Positions 21,745-32,517 of a stretch of DNA of 64,000 nucleotides are shown in pieces. Location of the stretch: positions 105,545,128 through 105,609,127 of the forward strand of contig NC_080571.1 of the NCBI RefSeq assembly GCF_030247185.1. The letters run 5' to 3'. A program made the position numbers and the translations under genes. This DNA is from Malaya genurostris. Its lineage: Eukaryota > Arthropoda > Insecta > Diptera > Culicidae. The notes below the pieces were generated by a model that was not told the DNA's origin, ran no database searches, and saw only the letters and a program-made list of their open reading frames with translations. The stretch's first letter is position 1. Each line of letters begins with the position of its first letter.

Positions 21745-21992
21745 ACCATGGTATACTGAGTACAAAAAGAAAACGATTTTCTTAGTTAGACTTTTTCCCG
21801 GTGCACCGTGGAGAGAAGCAAAATGGCGATGGAAAACGGTCCTAAGCGAAATGTTGTATTTCAACAAGATGGGGCTCTGTACCACATCTCGAACTATACT
21901 CAGAAGTGGTTCGTCTGCCATTCTGGTTGTAGGATTTGTTTACGCCATCCAGCCCCGATCTTAATCCACTTGAGTACTCAGTATATTGGTGC
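21745..21992 (+). mobile_element. short Tc1-like (DD34E-type) deletion derivative
   Basis: ACCATGGTATACTGAGTAC (21745-21763) is inverted, with small gaps, at 21972-21992. The interior frame reads NVVFQQDGALYHISNYTQKWF, like the second catalytic Asp block of Tc1 transposases, and then RHPAPILIHLST, a corrupted SPDLNPIE block. The N-terminal half is missing. Confidence 0.6.
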
Positions 21993-22879
21993 AAAAGCAA
22001 GTTCCTGGTAGTCATTAAGAACATCAATAGATTTATCAAAATTTCCAAAGCCGAGAAATAGAAAAAAATTGTTTAAAATGAACTTGATCATAAATTTGCG
22101 ATCAGTATTGCTATCATAAATTGATTCTACAAGAAACAAGAAACAATTGTTTTGAATATATTTCTTTGGTTTCATCTGAATCTATTGAGTTGATTCTCGT
22201 TTTTAATCATTTCCTGCCCACTACGAAATGTATCAAAATGTGAGAACTTTTTGTATAGAATGAAATATACAGTTGCAAATAATTGATACTGGTTGAAATC
22301 GGCATAATTTTCATGCTGTGTCTGGAGTTTTTTATGCAAGAAATTCTGATCAAACGATTTGAATTTGAATCGAAAAAAAGTTCAAATTTGTCGAATTTTT
22401 CTCGGAAAATGTTCTCTAGTGGTTCCGTAATTTTAAAGGTTTGGCTCGCAAAGTTCTCGCTAGAACTTTGAATAGGATAGTAAACTAAAGTTGGTCATAG
22501 CAGCCCTTGAATTCACGAATCGTACACGTAAGAAAATGGTGCGGAATATTGTGTTTTCTGGGACCAACATACACATGATTTAAAATAATATTCATGCCTT
22601 GTTACTTTTTTTGCGTGTTGAAACATGACAATTTGCGTTTTGGGCATGTTTGACACAGATTTAAGTAAAACTCAAGCATTTAACAAATTACGTTTTTATA
22701 TATTGAGTCATACGTAGATTTCTTTCACTTGCAATTTTTTTATCGTTTTTCTGCCCATGATCAATTCTGAGTCAACAAACTGCGGAAGCAATTCCATACC
22801 AAACAAGACAATGAATCTGAATTTTTGATCAGAACAGCATTTGTTTGTACTTGTTTACATTTAAATCTGTAAAACTGTC
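21993..22879. other. no recognisable gene
   Basis: AT-rich and non-coding. No repeat partner in the window. Confidence 0.45.
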
Positions 22880-23450
22880 AATTTCAAGTGCCGGTGCATT
22901 GAGTTTTCACTCAAATGCGTAGCGTTTCCCTGAGAAAAAGTGCAGAGATCGCATACAAATAGTGCACTAATTTCAACGTTTCGCTGAGTCAGTTGTCAAA
23001 AATGGGAGGTGTGAGCATCGGTCTTACCAACCAGTTATCCTTTGATCGAGCCCTGATCTGGAAGGATTCTTTGAGTTTAAAGGATCGTATTACTAGCCAT
23101 GCAATCGGCTTCAAAGTTTATTGAAACAGAACGGTCAAAACTCACCCAAAAGTTATATAATACCGAGACATTACTTTGCTTGAGCATCGGAGCAGTTCGT
23201 AACGCGATTCGGAAGTATAATGAGAAGTTTACCTCAGAAGTCAGAACCAGGAAAAATTTGGAAGTAAATTGAACTCTGCGAGCTAAAATCTGAACCAGAA
23301 AATCGTGCGAGCATTTTGTCAAACCACGAGCGCATAAGTTATTACGATAAACTATTGTACGGAAACTCAGCATTTATAATGAATCCATTGCATAATAGAC
23401 GTGAAATTCGATTATATGGCGCTTCCGGAAGACTAATTCTGCACGGTCCG
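22880..23450 (+). pseudogene. DD37E transposase N-terminal relic split by a SINE
   Basis: Frame near 22915 gives MRSVSLRKSAEIAYK, a stop, then CTNFNVSLSQLSKMGG. With the SINE (23022-23180) removed it continues VSIGAVRNAIRKYNEKF. This parallels the helix-turn-helix of 15226 (LSLRKIAKMEEVSEKTVRNAIRKF). The catalytic part is unrecognisable. Confidence 0.7.
23022..23180 (+). mobile_element. 5'-truncated tRNA-Val-like SINE
   Basis: It begins inside the anticodon arm (TCTTACCAACCAG) and then follows 12740-12955 through the B-box region (GATCGAGCCC), TGGAAGGATT, CCATGCAATCGGCT and the 3' end. TGAGCATCGG flanks both sides (23012-23021 and 23181-23190). Both the A box and the 5' half of the tRNA head are missing. 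Confidence 0.85.
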
Positions 23451-25009
23451 TTCTGGATAAAGTGTTGAAGATGATGATAAGCCGATTTTCACAGAAAAAA
23501 AATTGTAAAAAGGCAATGGTTTGGCAAGCGATTTGTAGGTGTAAAAGGCTTTCGAATCTATTTGCGACAACAGATACGATGATAGTTTAATTTCGAAAAT
23601 GTTCACAGAGCCACTTACTCCATTTGATCCGAAAACCAGTTCCATTTTTAAGGATTCGAAAACCAGTACTGTTTTACTCGGATTTGGCATCAGTGCATTA
23701 CGCGAAGAACACTGTAGCTTGATACAAACCCAACGGAGTTAAATTCGTACCCAAGGAGACTCTAAACTCTCCCCAAGATTTTTTGAGCCCTTGCACAGGT
23801 ATTTTGGAATTAAAATCATGTCAAAGCTAGAATAAAGCCGAGACCAGATTGTGACAAATTTGAAAGTAATATCAAAATAGAAAATGAGATTATAGCATTT
23901 CGCTCGGTCTTTCTAACCGCATGTAGTCAATTTGTCTTACTGTATTCCGACTATAAGTCGATATAACTTCTAACTGGTATTGGAAATGTTACGGATTCTC
24001 AGTTTTCTTGTTAACCGAATTGAGGATTTAGATTGTACCGTTAAAGTGATTTGTTCAGAGCAAAACAAAACATTGGCCCTGAATTGGATACCGCTTAAAT
24101 CCTTCACTAACAACGCTTTGAAAAAAAATCTGTACTCTATATTTGATTTCCATACAAATGCAGTAATTTGTTTATGTTAGTACTATGTTATTCGTGTATA
24201 ATGGGTTTATAATGGATGAATCAATAGGCTGATAATTGTAATTAGTAAGCCCTCACTTCTAGCCTTTTGAATTGCACATTCTGATTAATTTGTTTATACG
24301 ACGGAAAACAGTGTAAATTTATCGTTAAATTTGGTTACAAATCTAACAAAACCTTCCAGCGCTTCAGTCGTTCGTATTCGGTTTTTTCTTTGTCTATGAT
24401 TGTTGGATGATAGAGCAAGAGATACCGTGTCGTTTCGTTAATTCCTGTTTATAATATTTCATTGTAACGTATTGCATTTTGTGTTGATATAGTATGTTAG
24501 TTTGGAAAGCAAAATTTTACTTTTAAAGTGAATGATTAACTCCTAAATATGAACTTTTAAGTGGTTAATTAGATTGTTAGAGAATGTATTACACTGTGGT
24601 CTCATTAATGAGTGACTAGACGAATAAGAAAAGATTCTAAATACTTTTTCGAAATACTCGATGCTGTTCATATGAGCAAAATTAGATTACTAAAAATATT
24701 ACAAAGAAGCAAATTCCGAGCTGTTTTCTTCGTTTTAAAACATGCTATTTTTCGCTTATCTGAACCACAGCTCAACTAAAGTCAGCAAAATATAAATAGT
24801 CAATAATGTTGGCAGCCTTATGACGCCTATCATAAGTCAGCCTAGCGCAGTCGAATGGTAAATTGTCTCGGTTTCGTATTTGTTTAATTCTTCCTCACTA
24901 CGCCACTTTACCAGATCAGCGAAAAGCGCTTCTTCTTCGGTACATGGTTAACACTGATTTTGCGCAACTTTTCGGGCGCAACACCTTTGCGTGGTTTGAA
25001 CAAATTTAC
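23451..25009. other. Ank2 intron sequence without a visible exon
   Basis: This is downstream of the last visible Ank2 exon. I looked for the expected continuation of the second ZU5 domain on the minus strand here and further left and did not find it, so the next exon is off the window or in another form. Confidence 0.5.
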
Positions 25010-25221
25010 CTGTAGCCCGACTTTGATCTTCTTGGTGAGGGCACCTTGCGGGAAGACCGCCTGCACCTGCGGTACGACAGTGCTGGACACCATGCCGCCC
25101 TCCGGTCCGATTGCGTGTACCTCCTGACGGATGCGCGAGATCACCGCAAAGTATTGGGGGAAATCGTAGGTGACGAAACGGCAGATTCGGCCACCGCCGA
25201 GCTCGTCCAGTTGGGCAAGTT
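25010..25221 (-). CDS. Ank2: ankyrin exon: end of first ZU5 and start of second ZU5 domain
   Basis: Membrane-skeleton adaptor. ZU5 domains carry the spectrin-binding surface. After AG (25222-25223) the exon reads ELAQLDELGGGRICRFVTYD, then the conserved DFPQYFAV and IGPEGG block and QVQAVFPQGALTKKIKVGLQ. The donor CAG|GTAAAT lies at 25010/25009. The frame stays open past the donor for 31 codons before a stop, but those residues do not look like ankyrin, so I end the exon at GLQ. It joins 29122 in phase. The following exons are not in the window. Confidence 0.9.
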
Positions 25222-25889
25222 CTGAAATGTAGATCATTGATTGGAATTAGTTGATGTAATACTCAACGCAATAATTACAGATGAATTCATTGGGCCGAGA
25301 CTACAAAAATATCGAGCAGAAATATTTGAAATCATGTGTCACATTGCAAGCTTGGGAATGAGTCAACATATTTGAGCAGTTATATCAGCAAATTATGTTA
25401 AGTTTTTGAGTCAAAAAGGCGTCATATAAAAACTGGATGACTCCTTGTAGTAATAAAAGTTTGTTGCACGTAACACAATCGCATGAGTTCAAACTAAGCG
25501 ATGTCGGATTGCTGATAAACAAGTGGTTATTTGCTTGGTACTGCCATCGGTGTCGAAAGTTGACTTTTTATAATACTCCTAGATGCTATCATAGTCCGTC
25601 CTGGTAAACTAACCGAAATAAAAACACTCACTTAGACAACGTTATGCTCTGCTTAGCCTAGGTTCTGAAAGGTGTCAACTTTCGAATGACCAAACAATGT
25701 CAAATGACCAAAATACGAATACTTTGCTTCGGTTTTGTGAAGCAATACTGCAGAAAAGGTAGTTCGAAACTGCTCAAAAGTTCAAACTCAAACTCGAAGC
25801 AAATGCTCCTAATGTGATCTAACTCTTGAAGTCAATTTATCGACCAGAGACAAAAGATCTCACTCTAACTAATGGCTTTCGTTTTTCTA
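25222..25889. other. Ank2 intron, no feature
   Basis: Intron of 3.9 kb between exons 25010-25221 and 29122-29507 begins here. This part is non-coding. Confidence 0.5.
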
Positions 25890-26814
25890 CAGGGTGATTT
25901 TTTAAGAGCTTGAGAACTTTTTTAAACAATAAAACGCATAAAATTTGCAAAATCTCATCGGTTCTCTATTTTAAACGTTAGATTGGTACATGACATTTAC
26001 TTTTTGAAGATAATTTCATTTAAATGTTGACCGCGGCTGCGTCTTAGGTGGTCCATTCGGAAAATCCGCTTTTTTATCGACAAATTTTGTTCAGCGATGA
26101 GGCTCATTTCTGGTTGAATGGCTACGTAAATAAGCAAAATTGCCGCATTTGGAGTGAAGAGCAACCAGAAGCCGTTCAAGAACTGCCCATGCATCCCGAA
26201 AAATGCACTGTTTGGTGTGGTTTGTACGCTGGTGGAATCATTGGACCGTATTTTTTCAAAGATGCTGTTGGACGCAACGTTACAGTGAATGGCGATCGCT
26301 ATCGTTCGATGCTAACAAACTTTTTGTTGCCAAAAATGGAAGAATTGAACTTGGTTGACATGTGGTTTCAACAAGATGGCGCTACATGCCACACAGCTCG
26401 CGATTCTATGGCCATTTTGAGGGAAAACTTCGGAGAACAATTCATCTCAAGAAATGGACCGGTAAGTTGGCCACCAAGATCATGCGATTTGACGCCTTTA
26501 GACTATTTTTTGTGGGGCTACGTCAAGTCTAAAGTCTACAGAAATAAGCCAGTAACTATTCCAGCTTTGGAAGACAACATTTCCGAAGAAATTCGGGCTA
26601 TTCCGGCCGAAATGCTCGAAAAAGTTGCCCAAAATTGGACTTTCCGAATGGACCACCTAAGACGCAGCCGCGGTCAACATTTAAATGAAATTATCTTCAA
26701 AAAGTAAATGTCATGTACCAATCTAACGTTTAAAATAAAGAACCGATGAGATTTTGCAAATTTTATGCGTTTTATTGTTTAAAAAAGTTCTCAAGCTCTT
26801 AAAAAATCACCCTG
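25890..26814 (+). mobile_element. DD41D element with 174-bp near-identical inverted arms
   Basis: TA flanks both ends (25888-25889 and 26815-26816). The left arm 25890-26063 is the reverse complement of 26641-26814 with a single difference that I can see. The right arm contains the transposase C-terminus (last 22 codons), the 3' UTR and the terminus, so the left end is an inverted duplicate of the right end replacing the normal 5' part. Termini begin CAGGGTGATTTTTTAAGAGC. Confidence 0.93.
26048..26707 (+). pseudogene. DD41D transposase, catalytic domain intact, DNA-binding domain missing
   Basis: Open for 219 codons. ILFSDEAHFWLNGYVNKQN holds the first Asp, FQQDGATCHTAR the second, and CDLTPLDYFLWGYVKSK the third; 41 residues lie between the second and third. 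No helix-turn-helix precedes it, because the sequence upstream of about codon 6 is the inverted 3' end. The catalytic triad is therefore kept, but the protein cannot be a normal full transposase. It sits in an Ank2 intron, opposite to the gene. Confidence 0.9.
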
Positions 26815-26816
26815 TA

Positions 26817-27654
26817 TTATTGGTCGATCGATAGTTCTGAGATGAAACGGTGGCCTTTATAACCGTTCTTGCATGCTTTTTCTCTTACAATTCACTCACA
26901 GATCAACTCACCCTTCAGGTCTCACACGAGAACGACACAACCTCACAAAATGAAGTGGATGAACATCGTTTGACAGCTATCAGTGGTTTTGGTCATATGT
27001 TCAGTCTTTATTATTTTTTGTCTATTCTATTAAATTCCATCGCATTCCATAGTATTCCATGGTACACAAACCACTAATAAACGTCAAAGATGAACTTTAT
27101 TTACCGTTCATTCGTTGTCATCATGTAAAGCCCAATTGGGATACGTTCACTTCACGAAATTTCCGCTTCATTCTGGTAATAAGGGTCGGTAGTATGAAAA
27201 TGAAAACATAAAACAGAGCTCAGTTAAGCCCTACCGGCCTCTTCAACCACGGATGTTGGAGTGTAATGCAATCAACATCTTATTCAAGTCGTTCCATATC
27301 TCATTAATTGAATTCAATAATGAAGTTAAAAGCTGTAACACGTTTTTACCACATTGAATTGTAATTGATTGCATCTGATAATGATTGCAATACAGTCCAG
27401 CCCACCAACCATGGGAGGGATAGCATAGAAATTCAAAACAATACTTTTCAATTAAATGTATCATTGTCATGGTTGCTTCGACTTTTCTCTCTCAATTTCT
27501 TCTCTTTACTCTTCTTTACTTTACTTTACTTTACGGACCGTAAAACTCAACAAAAACACTACTTCTCAATCAACCTAGAGGTGTGTTGATGGAAAGAAAC
27601 TCTAATGGTGCGATAACACATTATTTTCGTAAAGCGTCTTTTTTACACAAAATA
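26817..27654. other. Ank2 intron; small CTTTA microsatellite
   Basis: No gene. A pyrimidine-rich stretch (27474-27535) ends in four CTTTA units (near 27513-27535), and ATTCC words recur at 27035-27060. Confidence 0.5.
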
Positions 27655-28525
27655 ATAAGTTTGGGGAACACTATTCTTTGGATGAGCTACCAGGAAGAGG
27701 CAGAAAACCTGAAACTGGACCAGAAAGTGGTCTCTCTAATCATGAAGAACAAATCAATGTCAATACGTGATTTGGCCAAAAAGCAGGAACGAGTGTCGGA
27801 ATGATCCAGCGTATCAAGAGGCGAAATTACCTGAAGACAGAATCATGAAGCAGAAAATCTCGAAACAAAGTGTAGAACAGAAGAAGCGAGCAGCAACAAG
27901 GGCCCGGAAATTGTATTCGCGTCTTTTGCAGTGTCCGGATGCATGCGTTTTGATGGACGATGAGACTTATGTAAAGGAGGACTCAAAAACCCTTCCAGGT
28001 CCACAATACTTTACTGTCGTCGTTGGGGAGGATGTGAGCTATGCGGACAGGTCGGATCAAGTGGAGAAATTCGATCGAAAGGTACTGTTATAGCAATCAA
28101 TATGTTCCTGTGGTTTGAAGTAAATCATTTTTTATACTACCAGAACTATAAATGCAGAAATCTATTGATGTAAGTGTCTCTAGAAGAGATTGCTGCCTTT
28201 TTATAAGAAGCATAATACACCTCCACTGTTTTGGCCGGATTTAGCGTCGGCTCTCTATGCCAAAACCACACTCAATGGGGTTGCGGAAAAGAGTATAAAT
28301 TTCGTTGAGAAAAACATCAATCCACCAAATTGCCTCAGCTTCGACCTATCGAACGTTACTGGGCAATCGTGAAGAGGGTCTTCAAGAAGACTGGTAAGGC
28401 AGCTGGGAACATGCAGGAGTTCAACAAAATTTGGGCTCAAGCGTCCAAAAAATGCGTTGCATCACTTGTCCGGAACTTGATGAAGAGCGTTCGATCAAAA
28501 GTTCGAGAATTCGTGAAGGAATAAC
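27655..28525 (+). pseudogene. DD37E transposase relic with frameshifts
   Basis: Pieces in order: DELPGRGRKPETGP (27680), KNKSMSIRDLAKK (27745), MIQRIKRRNYLKT in the next frame, and KISKQSVEQKKRAATRARKL (27850) leading to LMDDETYVKEDSK with the first Asp (27955). Then come LFWPDLASALYAKTTLNGV (28228) and, after a 1-nt loss near 28333, QLRPIERYWAIVKR. The D to E spacing is 37. Termini are not recognisable. It lies in the Ank2 intron. Confidence 0.85.
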
Positions 28526-29121
28526 ATAAATTTCATCCGGTTTTCATTATGCTCAAGTTTAACCTCGTACAATAAAGGGTCAATTTTTAGTTTGAATAAA
28601 ATATCGTTTTTATCATAATTTGAAAGGAGAAAAATGGAAGCTCCTCTCCCCCTAGAAAAAGGGTGACAACGAGATTCAATACAAAAACAAAATTTATCTA
28701 AAAACTCAGCTAAATCGGCTTCGTAAAGCTCGTACGCAAATAGGCCTGAATAAAATATCTTTTAAATAAAAAAACAAATGTTTATTTTTGCTAATATATC
28801 AGTAGAATGAAAATGTACGGTAGTTCGACTGTTCTAAACTCGTCAAAGGATGAAAAACTTCGCGTGACATTCGGTAGGTTTGCGTTGCTTAGCCATGTCT
28901 ACATGGACAAAATTAGTCTAACTGCCTGGCATTGAATCCCACGTGTAAAGCTTTACTAATGGTTAGGACAAATCATGAGAAAACAGAGAAATCCTTGGTT
29001 CAATCAGAGTATAATCTTCAAGTTTAACGAGGTTTTCCACTAAAACCCAGAACAATCTGCGGCCCCGTCATTTTTCCAATGGAAATCGACACAAGCACTC
29101 CTAATTTGTTCTCGTACTAAC
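28526..29121. other. Ank2 intron, no feature
   Basis: Non-coding. This is the upstream end of the 3.9-kb intron, with donor G|GTTAGT at 29122/29121. Confidence 0.5.
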
Positions 29122-29507
29122 CTTCGGGCTCAAAACACTCGTTCAGCACGTCATGAACAATTTCGTCGGACATGTCGATGTTATGCTCGCGCCATGTTTC
29201 TCCATTATCCGATCGAAGAATGACGATCTCACGCTCCTTGCCCCGCAGGGAAGCAAAGTGCGGTACCTCCATGATGACCGGTCCGAGAAATTTAGCTCCC
29301 ACTGGACCGAGTTCCAGAACGCGGCTGGCCAACGCCTCACCCTCCATCAACGGTGGTGGATGCATGGTACGCTGAGGTTTCACATAGCGACAAGTGATTC
29401 GTGTTGGTTGTGCAGCCGAACGAGGTGGAACGATGATGCGCACTCCGCTATGACGGCATCCACGCATCGCTCCACCGCGAGCGTCCACCAAGAAGGAAAC
29501 CAGGAAA
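29122..29507 (-). CDS. Ank2: ankyrin exon: first ZU5 domain
   Basis: The acceptor CCCACAG ends at 29508. The exon reads FLVSFLVDARGGAMRGCRHS, then RIIVPPRSAAQPTRITCRYV, EGEALASRVLELGPVGAKFL, MEVPHFASLRGKEREIVILR and SDNGETWREH, the ZU5 core that contacts spectrin. It ends FEPE plus one base (phase 1) and joins ELAQLDEL of 25221. It follows either the microexon 29581-29598 or 29691-29958 directly; both keep frame. Confidence 0.95.
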
Positions 29508-29580
29508 CTGTGGGATAGTGGAATAAATGCGAATTAGTGATTTGTTGATTATTTTCATGACAAGATCCTATGGCACTTAC

Positions 29581-29598
29581 TTCTTCCAATGTAGCTTT
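29581..29598 (-). CDS. Ank2: 18-nt ankyrin microexon
   Basis: In the 183-bp gap between two coding exons the minus strand reads CCTAGCAG, then AAAGCTACATTGGAAGAA, then GTAAGTG. It has a clean acceptor (29599-29600) and a strong donor (29579-29580). The flanking introns would be 92 and 73 bp; the first has a CTAAC branch-site-like word about 20 nt before the acceptor, the second ends in TCCCACAG. Translated in the phase set by its neighbours it gives GKLHWKN between SHV and FLVSFLV. From family memory, fly Ank2 has a similar basic-aromatic segment (KLSWKS type) just before FLVSFLVDARGG, which supports it. Skipping it also keeps frame, so it may be a cassette. Confidence 0.8.
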
Positions 29599-29690
29599 CT
29601 GCTAGGATTGAATGTTAGTCCGGCAGCGTGTTAGAGTGTTAGAATGTTAGACCTTAACCGAGACATTCAGGGGTCTGTTGCGATACTCAC

Positions 29691-29958
29691 CCGACGTGAG
29701 ACTGACGTTCGATGTTGATATTGTCAGTGAAATCGGTAACCGAGATACCCGACTGTACCATCGAGGCGTGCTGGGGGCTGATGGAATCCTCCATTGCAGT
29801 TGGTGGAAACTGGTGTGATTCGCTACTTTGAACCATCCTGTTCGAATCGTGACGTTCATCCCGTGTCACGTCTATCGGCAGCGAATCATCTCCAAGGGAT
29901 TTCATCTCATCCACGGTCAAATAGCGATACGGTTGATCGGAGAGTACGGTGTCTTCGC
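29691..29958 (-). CDS. Ank2: ankyrin exon: linker before ZU5
   Basis: Enters with two bases completing Gly (after CTCTCAG, 29959-29960) and reads GEDTVLSDQPYRYLTVDEMK, SLGDDSLPIDVTRDERH and IERQSHV. Donor GG|GTGAGT at 29691/29690 leaves phase 2. This acidic linker, with the SDSEEEGGED block before it, is characteristic of insect Ank2 as I remember it and separates the ANK solenoid from ZU5. Confidence 0.9.
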
Positions 29959-30026
29959 CTGAGAGTTAACAGATTTAGTTTAACTATGACGGAAAACCCG
30001 AAAAATAAGCACTGGCATTCAATTAC

Positions 30027-30207
30027 CTCCTTCTTCTTCGGAATCGGACATGAACGTTTCGTGCATGGCTTCCGGAGCGACAACACGATACTTCTCCTCC
30101 GAAGGCGGTTGATCTGGTGTAGCCTTCGTATCGGTAACTGATTTCAGTGATTCAAGCACACTGATATATCCCAGCTTCTGGGCAATTTTTAGAGATGTTT
30201 GTCCATT
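30027..30207 (-). CDS. Ank2: ankyrin exon: last ANK repeat and acidic linker
   Basis: Sixty codons plus one base. NGQTSLKIAQKLGYISVLES is the capping ANK repeat; PPSEEKYRVVAPEAMHETFM then SDSEEEG is the linker. Acceptor TCATAG ends at 30208, donor G|GTAATT at 30027/30026. Both neighbouring introns are under 70 bp. Confidence 0.93.
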
Positions 30208-30274
30208 CTATGAAAAACAAAATTGAAGGAATTGTATAACGCTACCAAATCGTATAACCGCTACGTTAACTTAC

Positions 30275-31018
30275 ATTAGTAACGGCATTAGGGTCTGCCT
30301 GATTCTCAAGCAAGATATTAACAATGTGACAGTGTCCTTGCTGTGCAGCTTGGTGGAGCGGTGTGTATCCGATACCGGTAGCAGCGTTGACATCTACCCC
30401 CTGTTGTAGAAGGTAGCGCACCATGTTGGCCTGACCGAAATGAGAAGCAACATGCAGTGGCGTGTAACCAGCCTTCGTTGCAGCATGTGTATCAGCACCG
30501 TGCTTGACCAGAACTTGTGCTACATTGACTCGGTCTTCCTGAGCACACAGATGCATTGGGGTTAGCCCGTTACGTGCCTGGTGGTCTGGGTTAGCCTTGT
30601 TCTCCAGCAACAACGCCGACATTTCGTGGTGGCCTTCCTGTGAGCTTAAGTGTAGTGGCGTAAATCCAGCCTTGCTTTCAGCATTGGCTTGGGCACCATA
30701 CTGTAATAACGTGGTAGCAATATTCATTTGATTTTTACGAGCCGCAATGTGCAGAGGAGTATGGCCGTTCTTAGCAGTGGCATGAGGACTAGCGCCTTTT
30801 TCTAGTAGCAGCAGAGCAACGTTCTGATGATCGTAATGACTAGCAACATGCAATGGTGTTACACCGTTCTTGCCCTGGGCATCGACTGGGGCATTTTTAG
30901 TTAGCAGCTGTTCTGCCACCTTAATGTGCCCGTACTTGGCAGTAAGATGCAATGGAGTGAAGCCTTTCTTGGTAGCGGCATCGATCTGCGCACCATGGTC
31001 CAGTAGGACTCCAGCAAC
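30275..31018 (-). CDS. Ank2: ankyrin exon: ANK repeats (third block)
   Basis: 248 codons, phase 0 at both ends, between TTTCAG (31019) and AAT|GTAAGT (30274). About seven and a half 33-residue ANK repeats (FTPLHLTAKYGHIKVAEQLL, TPLHVASHYDHQNVALLLLE, TPLHLSSQEGHHEMSALLLE and so on to YTPLHQAAQQGHCHIVNILL). This part of the solenoid normally binds membrane proteins. Confidence 0.96.
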
Positions 31019-31819
31019 CTGAAATGCAAAACATGAGATTATTGGGTACTGGTAATATACTTGAGGACTCAGCGGTCAACTGAAACTTGACCGTGTTGTG
31101 TCACTTTAAACAAGATGCTGTTAAGTATGGCCTATGGTTAGCGAACCACTAGTCGATGTTAGTCATTTTAGTATCGATTTATGAAACATGCTTCTCAAGC
31201 AAAACAAAATAAAATCGTAAATCAAAATATAACTACCTGTTCTAAACTTCCTGTCGAAAAAAATGCAACCAATTTTTTAAGATAAATTAAGTTTGCTGAA
31301 AATCTCGTGTTCCAAAATAATACGAGCATAGAGAACAAGTGAGCGTGGGCAAATGAACATTTAAACATAAAGAGAGTAAACAAAAAGAAAGTGGTTTGAT
31401 TCACATAGAAAATAACATTTATTCCAACTAAAAATTGTAAGCAACAAGTGACTAGAAATGTTTTGTTTTGTTGCTCACTAAGCACCTCTGAAAAAAAAAC
31501 AACAATCCTGCGTAACATAGAAAATCCACCTGCATCCGTTTGTGCGTAGTTAATTTGATTTCGAATAGCCTTATCGAATCTACTCGACAAGTCGTGTCAT
31601 TTTTTTTTGTTTGTGCCGATCGAACAAGTTTTCGTATCTAAACTGCTTATCAATCACAAATGAAATCAACGTAACATAAAAATGTGTTTCTAAAACCATA
31701 CGAAAAAAATAGCACCTAGTTTCCTATATAAAGTACTCCTGGTGTCTGATCCAGAACAACTGCATCAGATAGACCGTGTCAATATGATCCATCAGTTTCT
31801 TAGCTACCAGGTTCTTTAC
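31019..31819. other. 801-bp Ank2 intron
   Basis: AT-rich with no repeat or alternative exon that I can recognise. Splice ends GAG|GTAAAG and TTTCAG|GTT. Confidence 0.6.
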
Positions 31820-32023
31820 CTCGTCCTGGCCTTCCTTGGCGGCAATGTGAAGCGCCGTGTACATATCCTTGGTGACGGCATCGACCTGGGCACCGTGCTG
31901 TAGGAGCAGCATCACGATATCCACATTGCCGAGACGGGATGCGATGTGCAGCGGAGTCTGCTGTTCTCGGGCCCGAGCGTCCACCTGGGCTCCGTTACGC
32001 AAAAGTATGCGAATGATGTCGGT
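31820..32023 (-). CDS. Ank2: ankyrin exon: two ANK repeats
   Basis: Sixty-eight codons, phase 0. TDIIRILLRNGAQVDARARE, TPLHIASRLGNVDIVMLLLQ and TALHIAAKEGQDE. Acceptor CTCCACAG ends at 32024, donor GAG|GTAAAG. The 3' splice site is only about 90 bp from LINE copy A, whose insertion left the acceptor and a short upstream stretch intact. Confidence 0.95.
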
Positions 32024-32517
32024 CTGTGGAGGAGACAATGAGGAAACTGTTGTTAATTCATTTTTATTTCTTATTTAAATGGTTATGAATCAATGAATAC
32101 ATGGAAGCAGCTCAGTCGGTGTTGAACAGTCGTTCGCACCGCACGCGTATAGCTCTTGGCTCCTGGAATTTTTTTCTGGCTGCCTAGAGTTTCATTGATT
32201 CAAGGCTTTAGTCTTTTTCAAGGCTACCTGAATCACTAACAGTCTTTTTAAAGACTATCAATTAGTCAGCCTTTCTCAAGGCTATGCAAAGAGTGATATT
32301 AGAGTGACTAAGTGATACAAAGAGTGATATTAGAGTGACTAAGAAATTAATCAGCCTTTTTTAAGGCTAGCTATTCAAAGAACTATTCTTCGAACTGATC
32401 AGTCTTTATTAAGACTACCACAAACTCAGTCTTTATCAAGACTTTTCCAAACTAGGAGTTTAATCGAAGACTAATTTAGCCTAGTTAATTTAATTTAAAA
32501 TTTCATTTATTTCAAAA

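Noticed and set aside
24908..25009. 31-residue extension of the ZU5 exon to a stop codon
   Set aside because: CAG|GTAAAT is a good donor and the extension does not resemble ankyrin; a true alternative 3' end is possible but unsupported.
29153..29518. Plus-strand ORFs opposite the ankyrin exons
   Set aside because: Shadows of the conserved ANK/ZU5 coding exons on the minus strand.
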